From: Callorhinus ursinus
Lineage: Eukaryota > Chordata > Mammalia > Carnivora > Otariidae
Assembly (NCBI RefSeq): GCF_003265705.1
Contig: NW_020312859.1
Coordinates: 3,166,993-3,230,992, forward strand
Length of the DNA: 64,000 nucleotides
Direction of reading: 5' to 3'
The translations under genes and the position numbers were made by a program. The notes under the pieces are model-generated. The model saw nothing but the letters and a program-made list of their open reading frames with translations. It did no database searches and was not told the origin of the DNA. Positions 10,850 through 22,109 of this stretch are shown here, in pieces (positions within the stretch are counted from its first letter, which is position 1; every line of letters begins with the position of its first letter).

Positions 10850-12270
10850 TTTCCAGCCTCCCGGAAAGCAACATGGCAGCCACTCCCAAGGCAGACAGCC
10901 AGCTGGGAGCAGGGTAGATGAAAACCCAAGACCCCCGTCTCCTGCCTCAGGAGTCACCCCCTCACCATACCTGCCCATTGTCTCGAGTACACCTACTCTT
11001 GCTTAAAGTGGTCTTCTGTTCTGAGTGCTGGAGATGGTACCAGCAATGGGTGGGACACAGTCTTTGTCCTCCTGGGCTTGTACTGTAGTGAGGGGCACAG
11101 GACCAGGAATTGTAATGTGGGTGATGAGTGTGTACTGGGTGGGAGCCAGAGTTCATCGGAGCCTAGGGAAGGGCCATGTAAAAAGACTTCACAGAGGAGA
11201 TGGCTTCTCTCTGCCCAGGATTAGCATAATTGGCCAGGTGATGAGAGAAGGCACCTGATGGAAGGGAGAAAGCATAGGAACAACCCTCGCCAAGGCTGGG
11301 GGGCTGGAGAAGGGGCCCAGGCACCTAGCAGGGAGACAGTGAGAGCTGAAATGCAAGCTGAAATGTCATGATGGGGCTTTCAGGGCTATACTAGGCAGCT
11401 GAAGCCTGCGACGGAAGCTGCATTTTAGAAAGCTGGCCTCTGGCTTCGGGACAGAGAATGGGTTGGAAAAGGTAAGACTGAAGCCTGTCCAGGAAGCCAG
11501 GCAGAAGGTGCTGTGATGATCGGCGGGGTGGGGACCAGGAAGCAGGACCCTGAGCAGAGCCTGGGCAGAGAAGAAACATTTGATGGAGCAATAGTAAGTA
11601 AACCAGTGTGGCAGTGATTCAAAAAGAGACATTTATGTTGATGGCTAGAAAGGGAAGCGGGCTTGGAGCCAGAATAAAACCACGGCAGTCCCCAGTGTGT
11701 TTCCCAAAGTACAGAACCAAGAGTCTCAGAGATGAATGAAAACTGCCAAGAGCAAGGGATCACCCAGGAGTTAGAAAGGGGGTGACTCACGCAGGTCGCA
11801 AACCCTAATTTCCTCTCCTTGGTCACACACTTCCTTCTGATTTCTTTTTCTGATGATTCATAAGAAAAAAATTTCCCCTTTTAAATTCAAACCAGAAATG
11901 CTTGAGCACCTGAGTTCACCCTGCCCAAGCTATAACCTCTGCCCCTGAGCAAACAAACCCCAACTTAACCCCAAGCAGCTAAAAAGACACTGGCTGCCAA
12001 GAAACCGAGAGGAAACAAGAGGTTTCTGGTGCTGTGACAGCTGTCAGAAGCCCCCCAACCCTCCCGTGCCCCAAGAGGGTCCTCAGTGCCAGCTCACACA
12101 CATAGGTTCAAGCCCCTTAGCCAGAACTCATGGGATTTCAGAATTCGGAATTTGTTTGGATTTCTGAAGAGGAAGAGATAATCCCACCAATTACATAGTA
12201 CCTTCAGTAGGGGTCCGGAGCCACATGTGCAGTAAAACACATTCATATTTCTGCAGTGAATCCTGTGACT
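10850..12270. other. intronic DNA with a diffuse old repeat
   Basis: No gene. 11160-11640 resembles an old dispersed repeat seen again near 14080-14390 and 33800-34370 (CAAGGCTGG, GGCAGTGATTCAAAAAGAGA style wording); I cannot name it. Confidence 0.35.
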
Positions 12271-12836
12271 ATGCATACAAGCCAAACTGTGGAAAGAGCC
12301 AAGATGTCCATCGGCAGATGAATGGATAAAGAAGAAGTGGTATATATACACAATGGAATATTATGCAGCCATCAGAAGGAATGAGATCTTGCCATTTGCA
12401 ACGACGTGGATGGAACTGGAGGGTGTTATGCTGAGTGAAATAAGTCAATCAGAGAAAGACATGTATCATATGACCTCACTGATATGAAGAATTCTTAATC
12501 TCAGGAAACAAACTGAGGGGTGCTGGAGTGGTGGGGGGTGGGAGGGATGGGATGGCTGGGTGATAGACATTGGGGAGGGTATGTGCTATGGTGAGCGCTG
12601 TGAATTGTGCAAGACTGTTGAATCACAGATCTGTACTTCTGAAACAAATAATGCAATATATGTTAAGAAAAAAAAAAGAAGAAGATAGCAGGAGGGGAAG
12701 AATGAAGGGGGGGAAATCAGAGGGGAAGACGAACCATGAGAGACGATGGACTCTGAAAAACAAACTGAGGGTTCTAGAGGGGAGGGGGGTGAGGGGATGG
12801 GTTAGCCTGGTGATGGGTATTAAAGAGGGCACGTTC

Positions 12837-13030
12837 GGGCGCCTGGGTGGCTCAGTTGGTTAAGCGACTGCCTTCGGCTCAGGTCATGATCCTAGAGTCC
12901 TGGGATCGAGTCCCACATCGGGCTCCCTGCTCAGCGGGGAGTCTGCTTCTCCCTCTGACCCTCTTCCCTCTCATGCTCTCTATCTCTCATTCTCTCTCTC
13001 AAATAAATAAATAAAATCTTTAAAAAAAAA
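12837..13030 (+). mobile_element. Can-SINE inside L1
   Basis: Flanked by an exact 15-bp target-site duplication AAAGAGGGCACGTTC (12822-12836 and 13031-13045). Head GGGCGCCTGGGTGGCTCAG, body TCGAGTCCCACATCGGGCTC. Confidence 0.97.
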
Positions 13031-13139
13031 AAAGAGGGCACGTTCTGCGTAGAGCACTGGGTGTTATGCACAAACAAAGAATCATGGAACACTACATCAA
13101 AAACTAATGATGTAATGTATGGTGATTAACATAACAATA

Positions 13140-13329
13140 GGACGCCTGCGTGGCTCTGATGTTAAGCGTCTGCCTTCGGCTCAAGTCATGATTTCAGGGT
13201 CCTGGGATGGAGTCCCACATTGGGCTCCCTGCTCTTTGGGAGCCTGCTTCTCCCTCTGCTTCTCTCTCTCTCTCTCTCCCTCTGTCTCTCATGAATAAAT
13301 AAATAAAATCTTTAAAAAAAATAAAAAAA
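13140..13329 (+). mobile_element. Can-SINE inside L1 (second)
   Basis: Flanked by a 13-bp target-site duplication TAACATAACAATA (13127-13139 and 13330-13342). The head has mutated to GACGCCTGCGTGGCTCTGAT and has a small internal loss compared with the neighbour. Confidence 0.96.
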
Positions 13330-13514
13330 TAACATAACAATAAAAAAATTTAAAGAAAAAAATCCAAAAAAATAAAAAATAAAAATAAATAAAAATAAAA
13401 ATTAGGAAGAGCTTCATGTCAGTTCAGATGGGGTTCTGGGGCCAAATGAGTTTGCAGCATATTTACAGACCAATATTTGGTGGCGGAGCTTTTTGGATTT
13501 CAGATAAGGAAGTT

Positions 13515-13700
13515 TAGAGCTGAATCAAGCATGGGGCACACAGGTGCTAGGCCCTTGTTGAGAGACGATCCCTCCACGTGCCCATTTTATAGATGAACAA
13601 AGCGAGGCTCAGAAAGGTAAAGGAAACTGCTCAAGGTCTCACAGCTATTAGGTGGCTGAGCTGAGATTCGAGCCCAGACTTGACATCTTTCCATGTGTAT
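13515..13700 (-). mobile_element. MIR, inverted
   Basis: Plus strand reads AGATGAACAAAGCGAGGCTC, AAGGTCTCACAGCTATTAGG and GATTCGAGCCCAGACTTGAC. Confidence 0.8.
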
Positions 13701-14079
13701 TCATGGATTCTCCAGGTGGCTGAAATGCCAGGCAGAGCATTTAGCATTACGGGGAATGTGGGCAGCACTGGGAGTGGGGTCAAGATCAGGTGCAACAGGA
13801 ATTGAACTGCTCCTCCTCGGTGGGGGAAGGCACGTTTGTCTCCTCACACAAGTCTGGGGCATGCAGCCAACCAGGCCACACAGGCCCAGAGCTCCCCGCA
13901 TCCTCCACAGACACAGCCCCTGCCCCCAAGACCTCAGAGCCCACTGGGGGAGGCAGGCAACAAACACACAAACACACAAACATGGCTACAATCGTGATAA
14001 ATGCTGCAAAGCAAACAAGGGAACTACAGAGAGAGAAGATGGAAAGACTTGAAAAGATCTCTCTCTAGGGTTAAACTGG
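13701..14079. other. intronic DNA without genes
   Basis: Short overlapping frames on both strands; nothing recognised. Confidence 0.4.
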
Positions 14080-14395
14080 GGGAGCCCTGCAGGAGGAGAA
14101 GGAGCCTGCCACACAAGAAGCCCTGTGGGCAGAGGCATTAAGTGCAAAGTCCCTGGGGTCAGCAAGCAGAAAGCTGTCAATGTCACACAGGGGAGAAATA
14201 ATGTGGCTAGAGCTCAGGGGAGGGACAAGGTTGAGATCAGAGTGGGCGGCAGGGGCCTAAGCAGGTGAAATCCTGGGGCCATAGCAGGGATTTGGATTTT
14301 ATCCCAAATGGGAAGCCCTTGGGAGAAGTTCTTACAAAGGAGTAACATGCTCTGATTTACATTTTAAAAGATGACTCAGGCTGCCATAGGGAGAG
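14080..14395 (+). repeat. old dispersed repeat, family not named
   Basis: Contains GGATTTGGATTTTATCCCAAATGGGAAGCCCTTGGG and ACATGCTCTGATTTACATTTTAAAA in pieces. The same wording recurs at 34200-34370, so it is an interspersed repeat and not unique sequence. Confidence 0.5.
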
Positions 14396-14539
14396 GATGG
14401 CCTCCGTGAGGCTCCTTCCCATGAGTCTGTTTCCTCATCTACATCATGGGTTCGTGAGAAACCTCATAAAAAGCACAGCCAAAGATGTCTGGCATACAGC
14501 TGACCTAGAGCAAAGACTGGATTTTCCCACCTGATCACA

Positions 14540-14660
14540 AACCAGGAGAACCCAGTCCTAAATCATCCATAAATCACTCCCCTGATTAAAATCCTTCAGA
14601 GGCTCCCACCTCTTTCCCTGGGTTCTGTGGTCCCGCTTGACCTGATTCCTGCCACTTTCT
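14540..14660 (+). mobile_element. L2 fragment
   Basis: AAATCACTCCCCTGATTAAAATCCTTCAGAGGCTCCC is the L2 3' region wording, with later parts decaying. Confidence 0.6.
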
Positions 14661-17520
14661 CCAGCCCCATCCCGCATCATCTCCCACCGGACCTCTCTCG
14701 AGCTGCCAGCTGAACCACCCCTGGGACGCGCCAACGTCCTTTCCCTAAAGCACGAGGCCTCCCCCACACTGGCCCTGCTGTCAGCTCCCCCTTCCTTCCT
14801 ATGAACGTTCGATGAGCACCTACTCCACGCCGGCTCTGTCTTGACCATGGAGAGGCTCAAAAAGCAGCTGAGGACATCTGTGCGAGCACATGTGTGAGTG
14901 TGAGTGTGCACGTAAAACAAGAATCCAAACACATCCAGCCTGGCCCTCTTCTGATTGCTGGGCTGGATTGCCGTGAAGACAGAAAACAAACATTCAACAG
15001 AGCAAACAAGTCACTTATTTAGTATGTGAGAAGGTTCTAAGAATTATGGAAAGAAGAAAAAGGTGAGCGGATGAGATGAACCAGGAATAGCGGGACGGAG
15101 GGCATGCGGGTTTAAACAGGGTGGTCAGAGGCGGGCCTCCCTGAGAAAGGGACAGTTGGGCAAACTGGAAGAAGGGAAGAGACTAAGCCAGACAAGTATG
15201 GGGGTGGGGGGGTGGAGACAGCCCGTGCAAAGGCCCGGGGGTGGGGCAGCAGAGGATGGAGTGTACCCCACAGATGGCACTGAGATTACTCCTCCCCAGA
15301 GAGAGGAAGCCATCACTTTTTCCGCGGCCTTATCTGATGGCTGCGGTCAGAGGAGCAAGTAAGGGCAGGCGTGAGGGCTGCAACAGCTCAACACATCCGA
15401 GGGGCCTCAGTGGGGCCCCAGAGCAGCTGACATCCGCTCGGCCTGCGGCTTCTTCCTGTGGCTTCTGCAACGCAGGTTGCCCCAGTGGGGGCTATTTTTG
15501 CTCCTGTTTGGGGTTCTGTGCAGGGCTCCTCTGTGCCTGGTACTGGGGGCTGCTGGGCCTGGCCCCTCTTTGGGTTTGCTCTGCTCAGCCATCTAAATGT
15601 TCCAAGTGTCTTTGGGGATATTTACTGTCCAGCAGGTGGGAAAGAAGAGGAAATCTGTTATACATGTCCTTGTGTCCGTCCTCATGACCCTCCAAGATCA
15701 GAGAGGTTAGATGGTTTATCCAGGGTAAAACAGCCAAATCAAACCACAGGCTGAGGATTCTGAGGTCTGAAGGCCCCTAATCTGCAAGGAGTCATTTGCC
15801 TTTGCACCTAAATTAATGTTTCCCAAGCAGCTGCTCTGTGCTATATGTCCTTCCAGAGGGCATGAGGATAAAGGTGCATCATACCCGGTGTCAGTCCCCC
15901 CAGAGCATCACAGCACTGATGGGGAAGATTACGATGGGGTGGATGCAGGGATGGGTCCCTGGCCCAGACTGTTGGGGGGGGTGGGAGGAGTGAGCAATCA
16001 GAGCAGGCCTCCGAAAAGCAATGATGCTACAACTCTGTCTGCAAGAATGAGCAGGAGTTCAAGGGGTAAAGGAAACATTCTGGACAAAAAGGTCTGCATG
16101 TATAAAATCCAGAAGCACCACAGCTTGGTTAGTCCGGGAGGGGGCTTCAGAAAGCTGCCCAGCAAGTGATGATTCTGCCTGGGAGGGAGGAGGCAGAAGC
16201 TAGCTTGCTGACTGCAAAAAATGAGATCAGACAGGTGCCCCAGCCCCCCAAGTGGCCACATTAAGGTATCAGAACAGATCCAAGAGGTTCCAAGCAACCA
16301 TCCAACAAAAGGCTTTCAGCAGGGGAGTGGTTCACAGAGATCCTGCCAGCTGTGTGAGGAGAGCAAACTCCACAAGGAAGGTGGAGTCAGGAAGGCCCAA
16401 GCGGAGGCTCCCGTATCACCCAGACAATCAGCCAGGTAATAGTGAAGTGGGGAGGTGGAGTTGTACCCCGCGGGGGCAGCCACCCAGGAGTGAGGCAGAG
16501 AGAAAGGCCAGGGATGATGTAAGCCAAGGAGTAGACAGCACAGTGTTTACCAAGATGGGCGTGTGTGGGGGTGGGGGCGGATGAATCAAGACAGGGACCA
16601 TTTAGAGTCACCGTCTCCTTCAGATGAACCCTCTGGGGCAAAGGTGTGCAAACCAAAGCAGCTTCTCTATACCGTCCCCCCATTCATAAGAGGTGGCTGC
16701 TCCCACGGCCTCAACTGCTCCGCACAGCAAGTAAGACCCAGGGAAAGTGAGTACGTGGCCTGAAGTCCCAGCCAAAAATCAAGAGAGGGAAGCCTGCAAA
16801 TCTAGGCCCAACTGATTTCTGTATCAATGCCCGTTTCGACAGATACCCAAAGCAGAGGGCCCCCACGCCCTCCCTGGAAAATGGCACCCCAGGGTCTGGG
16901 AGAAGCTGGAGAACTCACTTCCCATCTACGGTATTTCAGGGCTTCATTTGTGATCCACTCATGTGAACACTTGCCAGGCCCCCTGGCTGGACAGAGATGG
17001 TGATCCTGGACAGCCCTCGGGCCCCCCTGAGGCAATCACAGCGGGTGCCGCAGAGGGAGCCCCAGCTATGCTCGAGCTGCCTCCTCGGGAAACCTCGCAT
17101 CCCTGCCTCTGCTCCCAATTTCGTTCATTACTGGTTTGTGCATACAGGAGGCAGCAGGAGGGAGAGAGTCATCATGGGTGCCACTAATCACAGAAAGGAA
17201 ATTAATTTCAAACATGAAGCTCATCCTCCATTGGAGGTTCCACATACAGCCCTGATTTCCAACATGGAATAGAAGAGTAGGAGTTGGGAGGACAAGCCTG
17301 AACTATTTTTCTAAGGGAATCAGAGACCAAAAGAAGGCAAAGAAACTCACCCAGGATCGCAAAACAATTGCATAGAAGAATATAAACATATAACTCTGGC
17401 TTCCCACTCCCTGGGCACCTTCATCCTCTCCATAAATATTCATTAGGTGTCTGCTGTGTGTCAGACTCCATGAGCCAGCAGATACCCTGGGCCCCAGTCA
17501 AAGGCTCCCAGGGTCCTCCC
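14661..17520. other. intronic DNA without genes
   Basis: Frames of 100-148 codons (for example 15241-15687) overlap others on both strands and match no family. A MIR-like inverse word (GATCAGAGAGGTTAGATGG) occurs near 15695. Confidence 0.4.
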
Positions 17521-17524
17521 CCAA

Positions 17525-17725
17525 GAGAGGAGAGTATTTTTATTCACTGAGCGCCAACACAGTGCTTTATATATCTAGCCCCATTTAATTCTAATAATCT
17601 GCCATTTTATAGGTAAGGAAACTGGCTCAGACAGGTAAAGTGACCTGCCAGAAACCACACAGCAAACACAAAGCAGAGCCAGGACTCAAAGTCAAGTCTT
17701 AAACCTGGGTTCAGCTCCTGTTCTC
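17525..17725 (-). mobile_element. MIR, inverted
   Basis: Plus strand reads CATTTTATAGGTAAGGAAACTG, CAGACAGGTAAAGTGACC and CCACACAGCAAACACAAAGC. Confidence 0.8.
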
Positions 17726-18153
17726 CAAGTCCAGGGGGGGATTCAGGGGTGGTGATACTCCAGCCACACCCTCCCTTCTAAGACCACTCCCACCGCCCTT
17801 CCAAAGCCTTTCTCCGACCCTGGGCTCTCAGCTAGCACTGGCCTACTGGCTGGCTGTTGTGCCGAGACCCCACCAATACAAGGCTAGTATTCAGAAAGCT
17901 GTTCAGGAAGCGTTAAAAATAAGAGTCAGTTCTGTTTCAAGACAGCCAATAAGTCCCTGTAATTAACTCCTCTCCCAGTCAAGAGCCCGTGAATGTAACC
18001 AGAGACATAGAGAAATTGGTCCCAGACAGGGCTATGTAGCAGAATGTGGCTCTGAATCCAAGCTCCCTAAGAAGGGAACCAGAACACAGAGCCTCTAGCT
18101 GTAAGCACAAGGGGGAAGAGTTCCTCAGGTCTTATGCCCATATGGGCACGTCT

Positions 18154-18162
18154 GCACGCACG

Positions 18163-18193
<31 letters not shown>

Positions 18194-18194
18194 A
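18154..18194 (+). repeat. (CG)n/(CA)n alternating tract
   Basis: Alternating purine-pyrimidine DNA: CGCGCGCGCG runs directly into (CA)n. Such DNA is Z-DNA prone. Confidence 0.95.
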
Positions 18195-18244
18195 GTGTTA
18201 GCCATGAAGTTCTCCTGAGCAGGGCTAAGGGTTTGGAGCATTTG

Positions 18245-18475
18245 TTCATTCACTCACTCAACATTTATGGAGGTCCTACCACATACAAGGCAAAGGACTA
18301 TAGGCAGTGTGTGTGTGCATGCACACACACAATCATCACAATACAGGGAAGGAAGTATCAGTGTCCCCATTTTATGGATAAGGAGACTGAGACTTGCAAA
18401 CTCAAGAAACTTGCCCTACGTCACAGATTCTATTTGTGGCAGAGTTAAGATCTGAAATCAGTACCTAGCCCAGAC
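18245..18475 (-). mobile_element. MIR, inverted, with internal palindrome
   Basis: Plus strand reads TTCACTCACTCAACATTTATGG and TTTATGGATAAGGAGACTGAG. It is interrupted by a TG/CA palindrome at 18308-18331. Confidence 0.65.
18308..18331. repeat. 24-bp perfect TG/CA palindrome
   Basis: (TG)n meets (CA)n at a GCATGC centre, self-complementary over 24 bp and alternating throughout. Confidence 0.9.
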
Positions 18476-18479
18476 TCTG

Positions 18480-19615
18480 GTACACAGGAGGCACGCCATG
18501 GCCATTTCCTCAGTGGCTGGCTGGCTCCAAAGCCTCCCCCAGCAGACTGAGGGCCTGTGACCTCTTGCCTTTGATTCAGCATGCAGAAACTGGAGATCAT
18601 GCAGGGGGCACAGAAGCTTCTGTTTCTTGGTCTCTCTCAGTTCACCTGGGACATTCCAAGCAAGGGAAAGCACGCATTTGAGGGCGGTTTCCGTTTCTGG
18701 GACACACGTGCACAAAGCCAGTTTTTCAACAATGACCTTGATGAATCAGAGCACCAGGAGAGGTCAGGTCTCCTGCTCATCGGGGTGCAGCCCTGTCACC
18801 TGCAACCAGCCCCACCCCCAACTCAGCCAACTCCCTCCACAAAGACCATCTCCCCAGCAACAGCTAGAAAATGCCATCAGTGTTAGGTTTCTGCATTCAG
18901 AATCTGTCACCTGTTATGTGTGTATGTGTTTGCCCTTAAGTCTGTGACAATGTTCTCCCTCATCTTTGGCTGTCCTTGCTATTCCAACAGGATGGCAACT
19001 GGCAATCCCAACTGGTTATTTTTCCATATTCTTAATGGACAAAAGGAAAAGGTGGTACTTGCAAATTTGGAGAGGAAGTTTTATTTATTCCACAAACTCA
19101 AAAATCCAGTGGAAGGAGGCAGCTCAAACTTTGTTCCTAGTGACAGCCCCAGCTACTCCTCATCCCTCCTGCCTTGAAAAGCCCTCCCCACTCCTCACCC
19201 TAGGTATCTTCTGGGCTCCTACCATACCATGTGCTAGCCCCATCCTTGTTTCTGGTCTGAGTTGGCCAGACCCCCACCCACACCTGGCCAGGCCCACTGC
19301 AGGGGGTGCTGAATGGATAAATGAATGAATGAATGAACAAATGCTTCCGGAGCACACTGGGCACCTATGATGCTCAGGGCGCCAAGACCTGCCCCTCCAG
19401 GGACCAATCCCAGCCACTTTCAGAATTCCTTTTCAAGAAAGGGCTGCCAACTGCCGGTCTCCTGGACCCTCCAGAGCATTTTCATTCCACAAGGAGACAA
19501 GCACCAGTCCAGGTCCTGGCCTGCACCGCCCCCCCCGCCACGAGGCACCGTCTGTCTTCGTCCCGCAGCGACGGCCTGACCACCTCCACCGCAGGAGGTG
19601 GCGGTACCACCCGCT
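18480..19615. other. intronic DNA up to the internal exon
   Basis: Repeat-poor and without coding signal. 19315-19340 has a short ATGAATGA run. 19380-19615 becomes GC-richer toward the internal first exon. Confidence 0.4.
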
Positions 19616-19621
19616 GCTTAC

Positions 19622-19747
19622 CTTCTGCTGAAACACACCTGCAATGCACCAGCGTCTTGCAAGTAGAAGGAGCCCGAGTCTCATTCCACAGAAGCCCTGG
19701 CAGCGAGAGAACGCGCCCGCGACAGCCTCTGTGCGATTCTGCTGCAT
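19622..19747 (-). CDS. TOX2: TOX2 internal alternative first coding exon
   Basis: This minus-strand exon encodes 42 residues beginning MQQNRTEAVAGAFSRC and ending CIAGVFQQK. It matches, with a few substitutions, the alternative N-terminus of a human TOX2 isoform that I recall as MQQTRTEAVAGAF. The ATG is at 19747-19745 with A at -3. The AAG lysine codon at 19624-19622 is followed by a strong GTAAGC donor at 19621-19620, in phase 0, the same phase as the distal exon, so both can join one downstream exon. Residues 22-39 form an Arg-flanked hydrophobic stretch (MRLGLLLLARRWCIAGVF) unlike the distal N-terminus. The frame runs on past the donor into intron without resembling protein. An in-frame TTG start 13 codons upstream is not credible. 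TATA and CCAAT boxes lie just upstream. Confidence 0.92.
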
Positions 19748-19788
19748 AATCAGCACAGAAAGAGAAAAAAATGCCAGAAATAGCAAGC

Positions 19789-19794
19789 TTTATA
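19789..19794 (-). promoter_or_regulatory. TATA box of internal TOX2 promoter
   Basis: TATAAA reads on the minus strand, 47 bp upstream of the internal ATG. A start about 30 bp downstream would fall near 19763 and leave a leader of only about 16 nt. Transcription may therefore also start further upstream. Confidence 0.6.
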
Positions 19795-19821
19795 AGCCCT
19801 CCTGACAAGTCTTGGTCCTCT

Positions 19822-19850
19822 ATTGGCTGGAGGCCCGGCACCCCCGCCCC
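19822..19850 (-). promoter_or_regulatory. CCAAT box and GC box of internal TOX2 promoter
   Basis: On the minus strand a GC box (GGGGCGGGGG, 19850-19841) is followed by CCAAT (19826-19822) and then the TATA box 28 bp on. This is the usual order of a focused promoter, in line with the alternative first exon. Confidence 0.6.
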
Positions 19851-19959
19851 CCATCCCATTCCTATAAGGTGAAATGGAAAAACCTGTTATTTAACCTCTT
19901 TCATCAAAATCTATCTCCCATCCCAATCTGGGGCCTGAGTGTTCGGAGCTCCTGGCATC

Positions 19960-20720
19960 GGTCTCCACACCAGGTCTCGGGGAGCGAAAGGGGAGGCAGC
20001 CTTCCCCACTCAAGCACACTGCCTCAGGAGCAGGTATTGAGCTGGAAAGGCTTCTGGAAGGCAGGGGGGCAGCACCTGTCAACATGTGAGAGTTGCATGC
20101 CATTTCATTTGGCAATCAGACTTCTTAGCATCCGTCCTGCAGACATCCCCGTTCTGGTGTGCACGGTGCATGCCCACAGATGTTGCTCATTACAGACAAG
20201 AACGAGGGGCATGCTCAATGTCTAAAACCACGGTCGGGGTGAATGGATTAAAATATATACATTCTGTGTAAGATGACGGAATGAGAAAGGTCTGCAGGTG
20301 CTGCCTTGGGACTGGTTGGGAGAAAAAGTCAAGGACATGATCCCCATTTTTATAAAAACAATAACTCTGTGTGTGTGTCTGTGTGTGTTTGGATATGCCC
20401 TGTCAAAGATGCCAAACTGTGAACAGTGGTCACCCTGCGGAGTAGGAGAAGGGGGTATTTTCATTTGCCACTTTTCTCTTTTTTGTCTTGTTTTTCTTTT
20501 TCTTTTTTTCTCTTCCACAAGCAAGTATGACATTTGTAATTTAAAAAAAACAGAAGAGCCTCCCTGGTTCCTTCCCACTCCTCTGACACCAGCAGACTAA
20601 GGGCCAAGGCCACCCACCCCAAGGCTGGATCAGGTTGGGACAGGGCTGGCTGGAGGCACTATGGATCCCCCTGCAGGCGCATTAGCTTTCACACAGGTGC
20701 AGTTAACTTAGGGCTCCATG
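19960..20720. other. upstream flank of internal promoter, with old LINE
   Basis: 20100-20540 has L1ME-like sense wording (TGAATGGATTAAAATATATAC, CAAACTGTGAACAGTGGTCACC) plus a CT-rich tract 20470-20515. Nothing coding. Confidence 0.4.
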
Positions 20721-20724
20721 AAGA

Positions 20725-20875
20725 ATGTGGACTCTGGAATAAGACAGAACTGGGTTCAAATCCTAGCTGTGCCTGCTGGAATGGTTAGCCTCCCTGAACC
20801 TTAGTTTCTTCATCTGTAAATCGGGATGGCAGTACCTATTAAGTGCCACGTACCATGCTGGGCACTGCTAAACCA
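20725..20875 (+). mobile_element. MIR
   Basis: Reads GAATAAGACAGAACTGGGTTC, CTTAGTTTCTTCATCTGTAA and GCCACGTACCATGCTGGGC in order. Confidence 0.85.
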
Positions 20876-21109
20876 ATTTTAATTTTTGGACATTTCAGAA
20901 ATACCAGAGACTGCTGAGGAAGGCTCACAGAGAGGAAGACATCCAGGACTCAGTGAGAGGAGTTCTGAGAATCATCCCATTATTGAACATTTATAGCAAT
21001 AATAAACTAAGTGACAAGAAGGACCTGGGTAACGGTGACATAGGGGACCGATGCCCAGATTTCTGCATGAGGAGGGGGCAGGGGGATCAGAAAGGGCTCC
21101 AGAGAGGAA

Positions 21110-21470
21110 GAGCCTTGCATCTGTGCCTCTGCACCTTTCCCATGCTGTTCCCTCTGTCTGGATCATGCTTGCCCAGACCCTCACACAACTGACTTCACAT
21201 CCTGCTTGGAGATCTCCTTCCTCCCCAGCGAGGGCTCCTTTGAATCACCCACACTGAATTACTCTCTTCATAGCACACCCCTCCAGCCAATGGTTTCTGC
21301 TTATTTGTTTCGATGGCTTCCATTTCTGTTTATTGTTCATCTTCCCCAATAGGCTGTGAGCTCCGTGATGACCAGGACCCTCTAGAGCCTTGCTCATCTC
21401 TGGGTCTTGGTTCCTAGCAGTGGGCCTGACACACAGCAGATGCCCAACAAATAGAAAGTACACACAATCT
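21110..21470 (+). mobile_element. L2 3' end
   Basis: TGCTGTTCCCTCTGTCTGGA, AATAGGCTGTGAGCTCCGTG and GACACACAGCAGATGCCCAAC are successive L2 3' landmarks. Confidence 0.8.
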
Positions 21471-21679
21471 GTAGATCAAAGGCCCAGATCCCAGCACATG
21501 GAGCTTGTGTGAAAGAAGGGAAAATATAGATTCTGTACTATGACAGAAAGATGGAAATTTCAGACATATTGAAGATGTGAAAACACACACACACAAAGCT
21601 GGGAGGGTGCTAGAAAAGCCCATCCATGAATGCTTCTATAGGCTTAAGATGGGAAAGGACTTTCTAGGCCCAAATTCAT

Positions 21680-21891
21680 TTGCACACAGACATTTATTTC
21701 TTCATTGCAACATTATTTATAAGAAAATGGAAACAAGAATAAAATCCATTGAGGGGTGCCTGGGTTGCTCAGTCAGGTGAGCATCCGACTCTTGGTTTCA
21801 GCTCAGGTCAGGATCTTGGTCAAGCCCCGTGTCAGGTTCCATGCTCAGTGTGGAGTCGGCTTGTCCCTCTCCCTCCTCCACTGCCCCCTTC

Positions 21892-21933
<42 letters not shown>

Positions 21934-22100
21934 AAATAAATAAAAATCTATAAATGTCATGCTGTTGCTGTTTGAAAAAACAGTAAAATCCCTTGATAGG
22001 GAATTGGTTAAATAAATCACAACTCTCTGTACAATGGAATACTATGCAGCCATGACAAATGATCTGCATTCTCTGATATGGAAAGAAGCCCATATTGCTT
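21680..22100 (+). mobile_element. L1 fragment split by a SINE
   Basis: Left part TTCATTGCAACATTATTTATA and right part GGGAATTGGTTAAATAAATC, ACAATGGAATACTATGCAGCC are consecutive L1 ORF2 words. Confidence 0.7.
21753..21946 (+). mobile_element. Can-SINE
   Basis: Head GGGGTGCCTGGGTTGCTCAG, expanded (TC)n of about 34 bp and AAATAAATAAATAAAAA tail. It sits within an L1 fragment. Confidence 0.93.
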
Positions 22101-22109
22101 GTTGGATGT

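Larger units (their letters stand above)
12275..13400 (+). mobile_element. L1 3' end, 5'-truncated, split by two SINEs
   Basis: Starts in the ORF2 C-terminal region (plus-strand frame carrying the [23 protein letters not shown] motif near 12310-12370, stop near 12487). It runs through the carnivore L1 3'UTR (GGGTGCTGGAGTGGTGGGGG, CTGTACTTCTGAAACAAATA) into an A-rich tail at 13316-13402. Two Can-SINEs inserted later at 12837 and 13140. The same subfamily forms the complex at 56.5-58.4 kb. Confidence 0.88.

Noticed and set aside
12837..13030. tRNA gene
   Set aside because: The head is tRNA-derived with A/B-box-like sequence, but it is a Can-SINE with poly-A tail and target duplication.
1..19621. 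TOX2 exon 2 or HMG-box exon within the window
   Set aside because: None of the supplied frames resembles the expected acidic N-terminal exon or the lysine-rich HMG region.
19433..19786. 117-codon minus frame as one whole gene
   Set aside because: Only its middle (19622-19747) matches TOX2. The part after the GT donor is intron and the upstream start is TTG.
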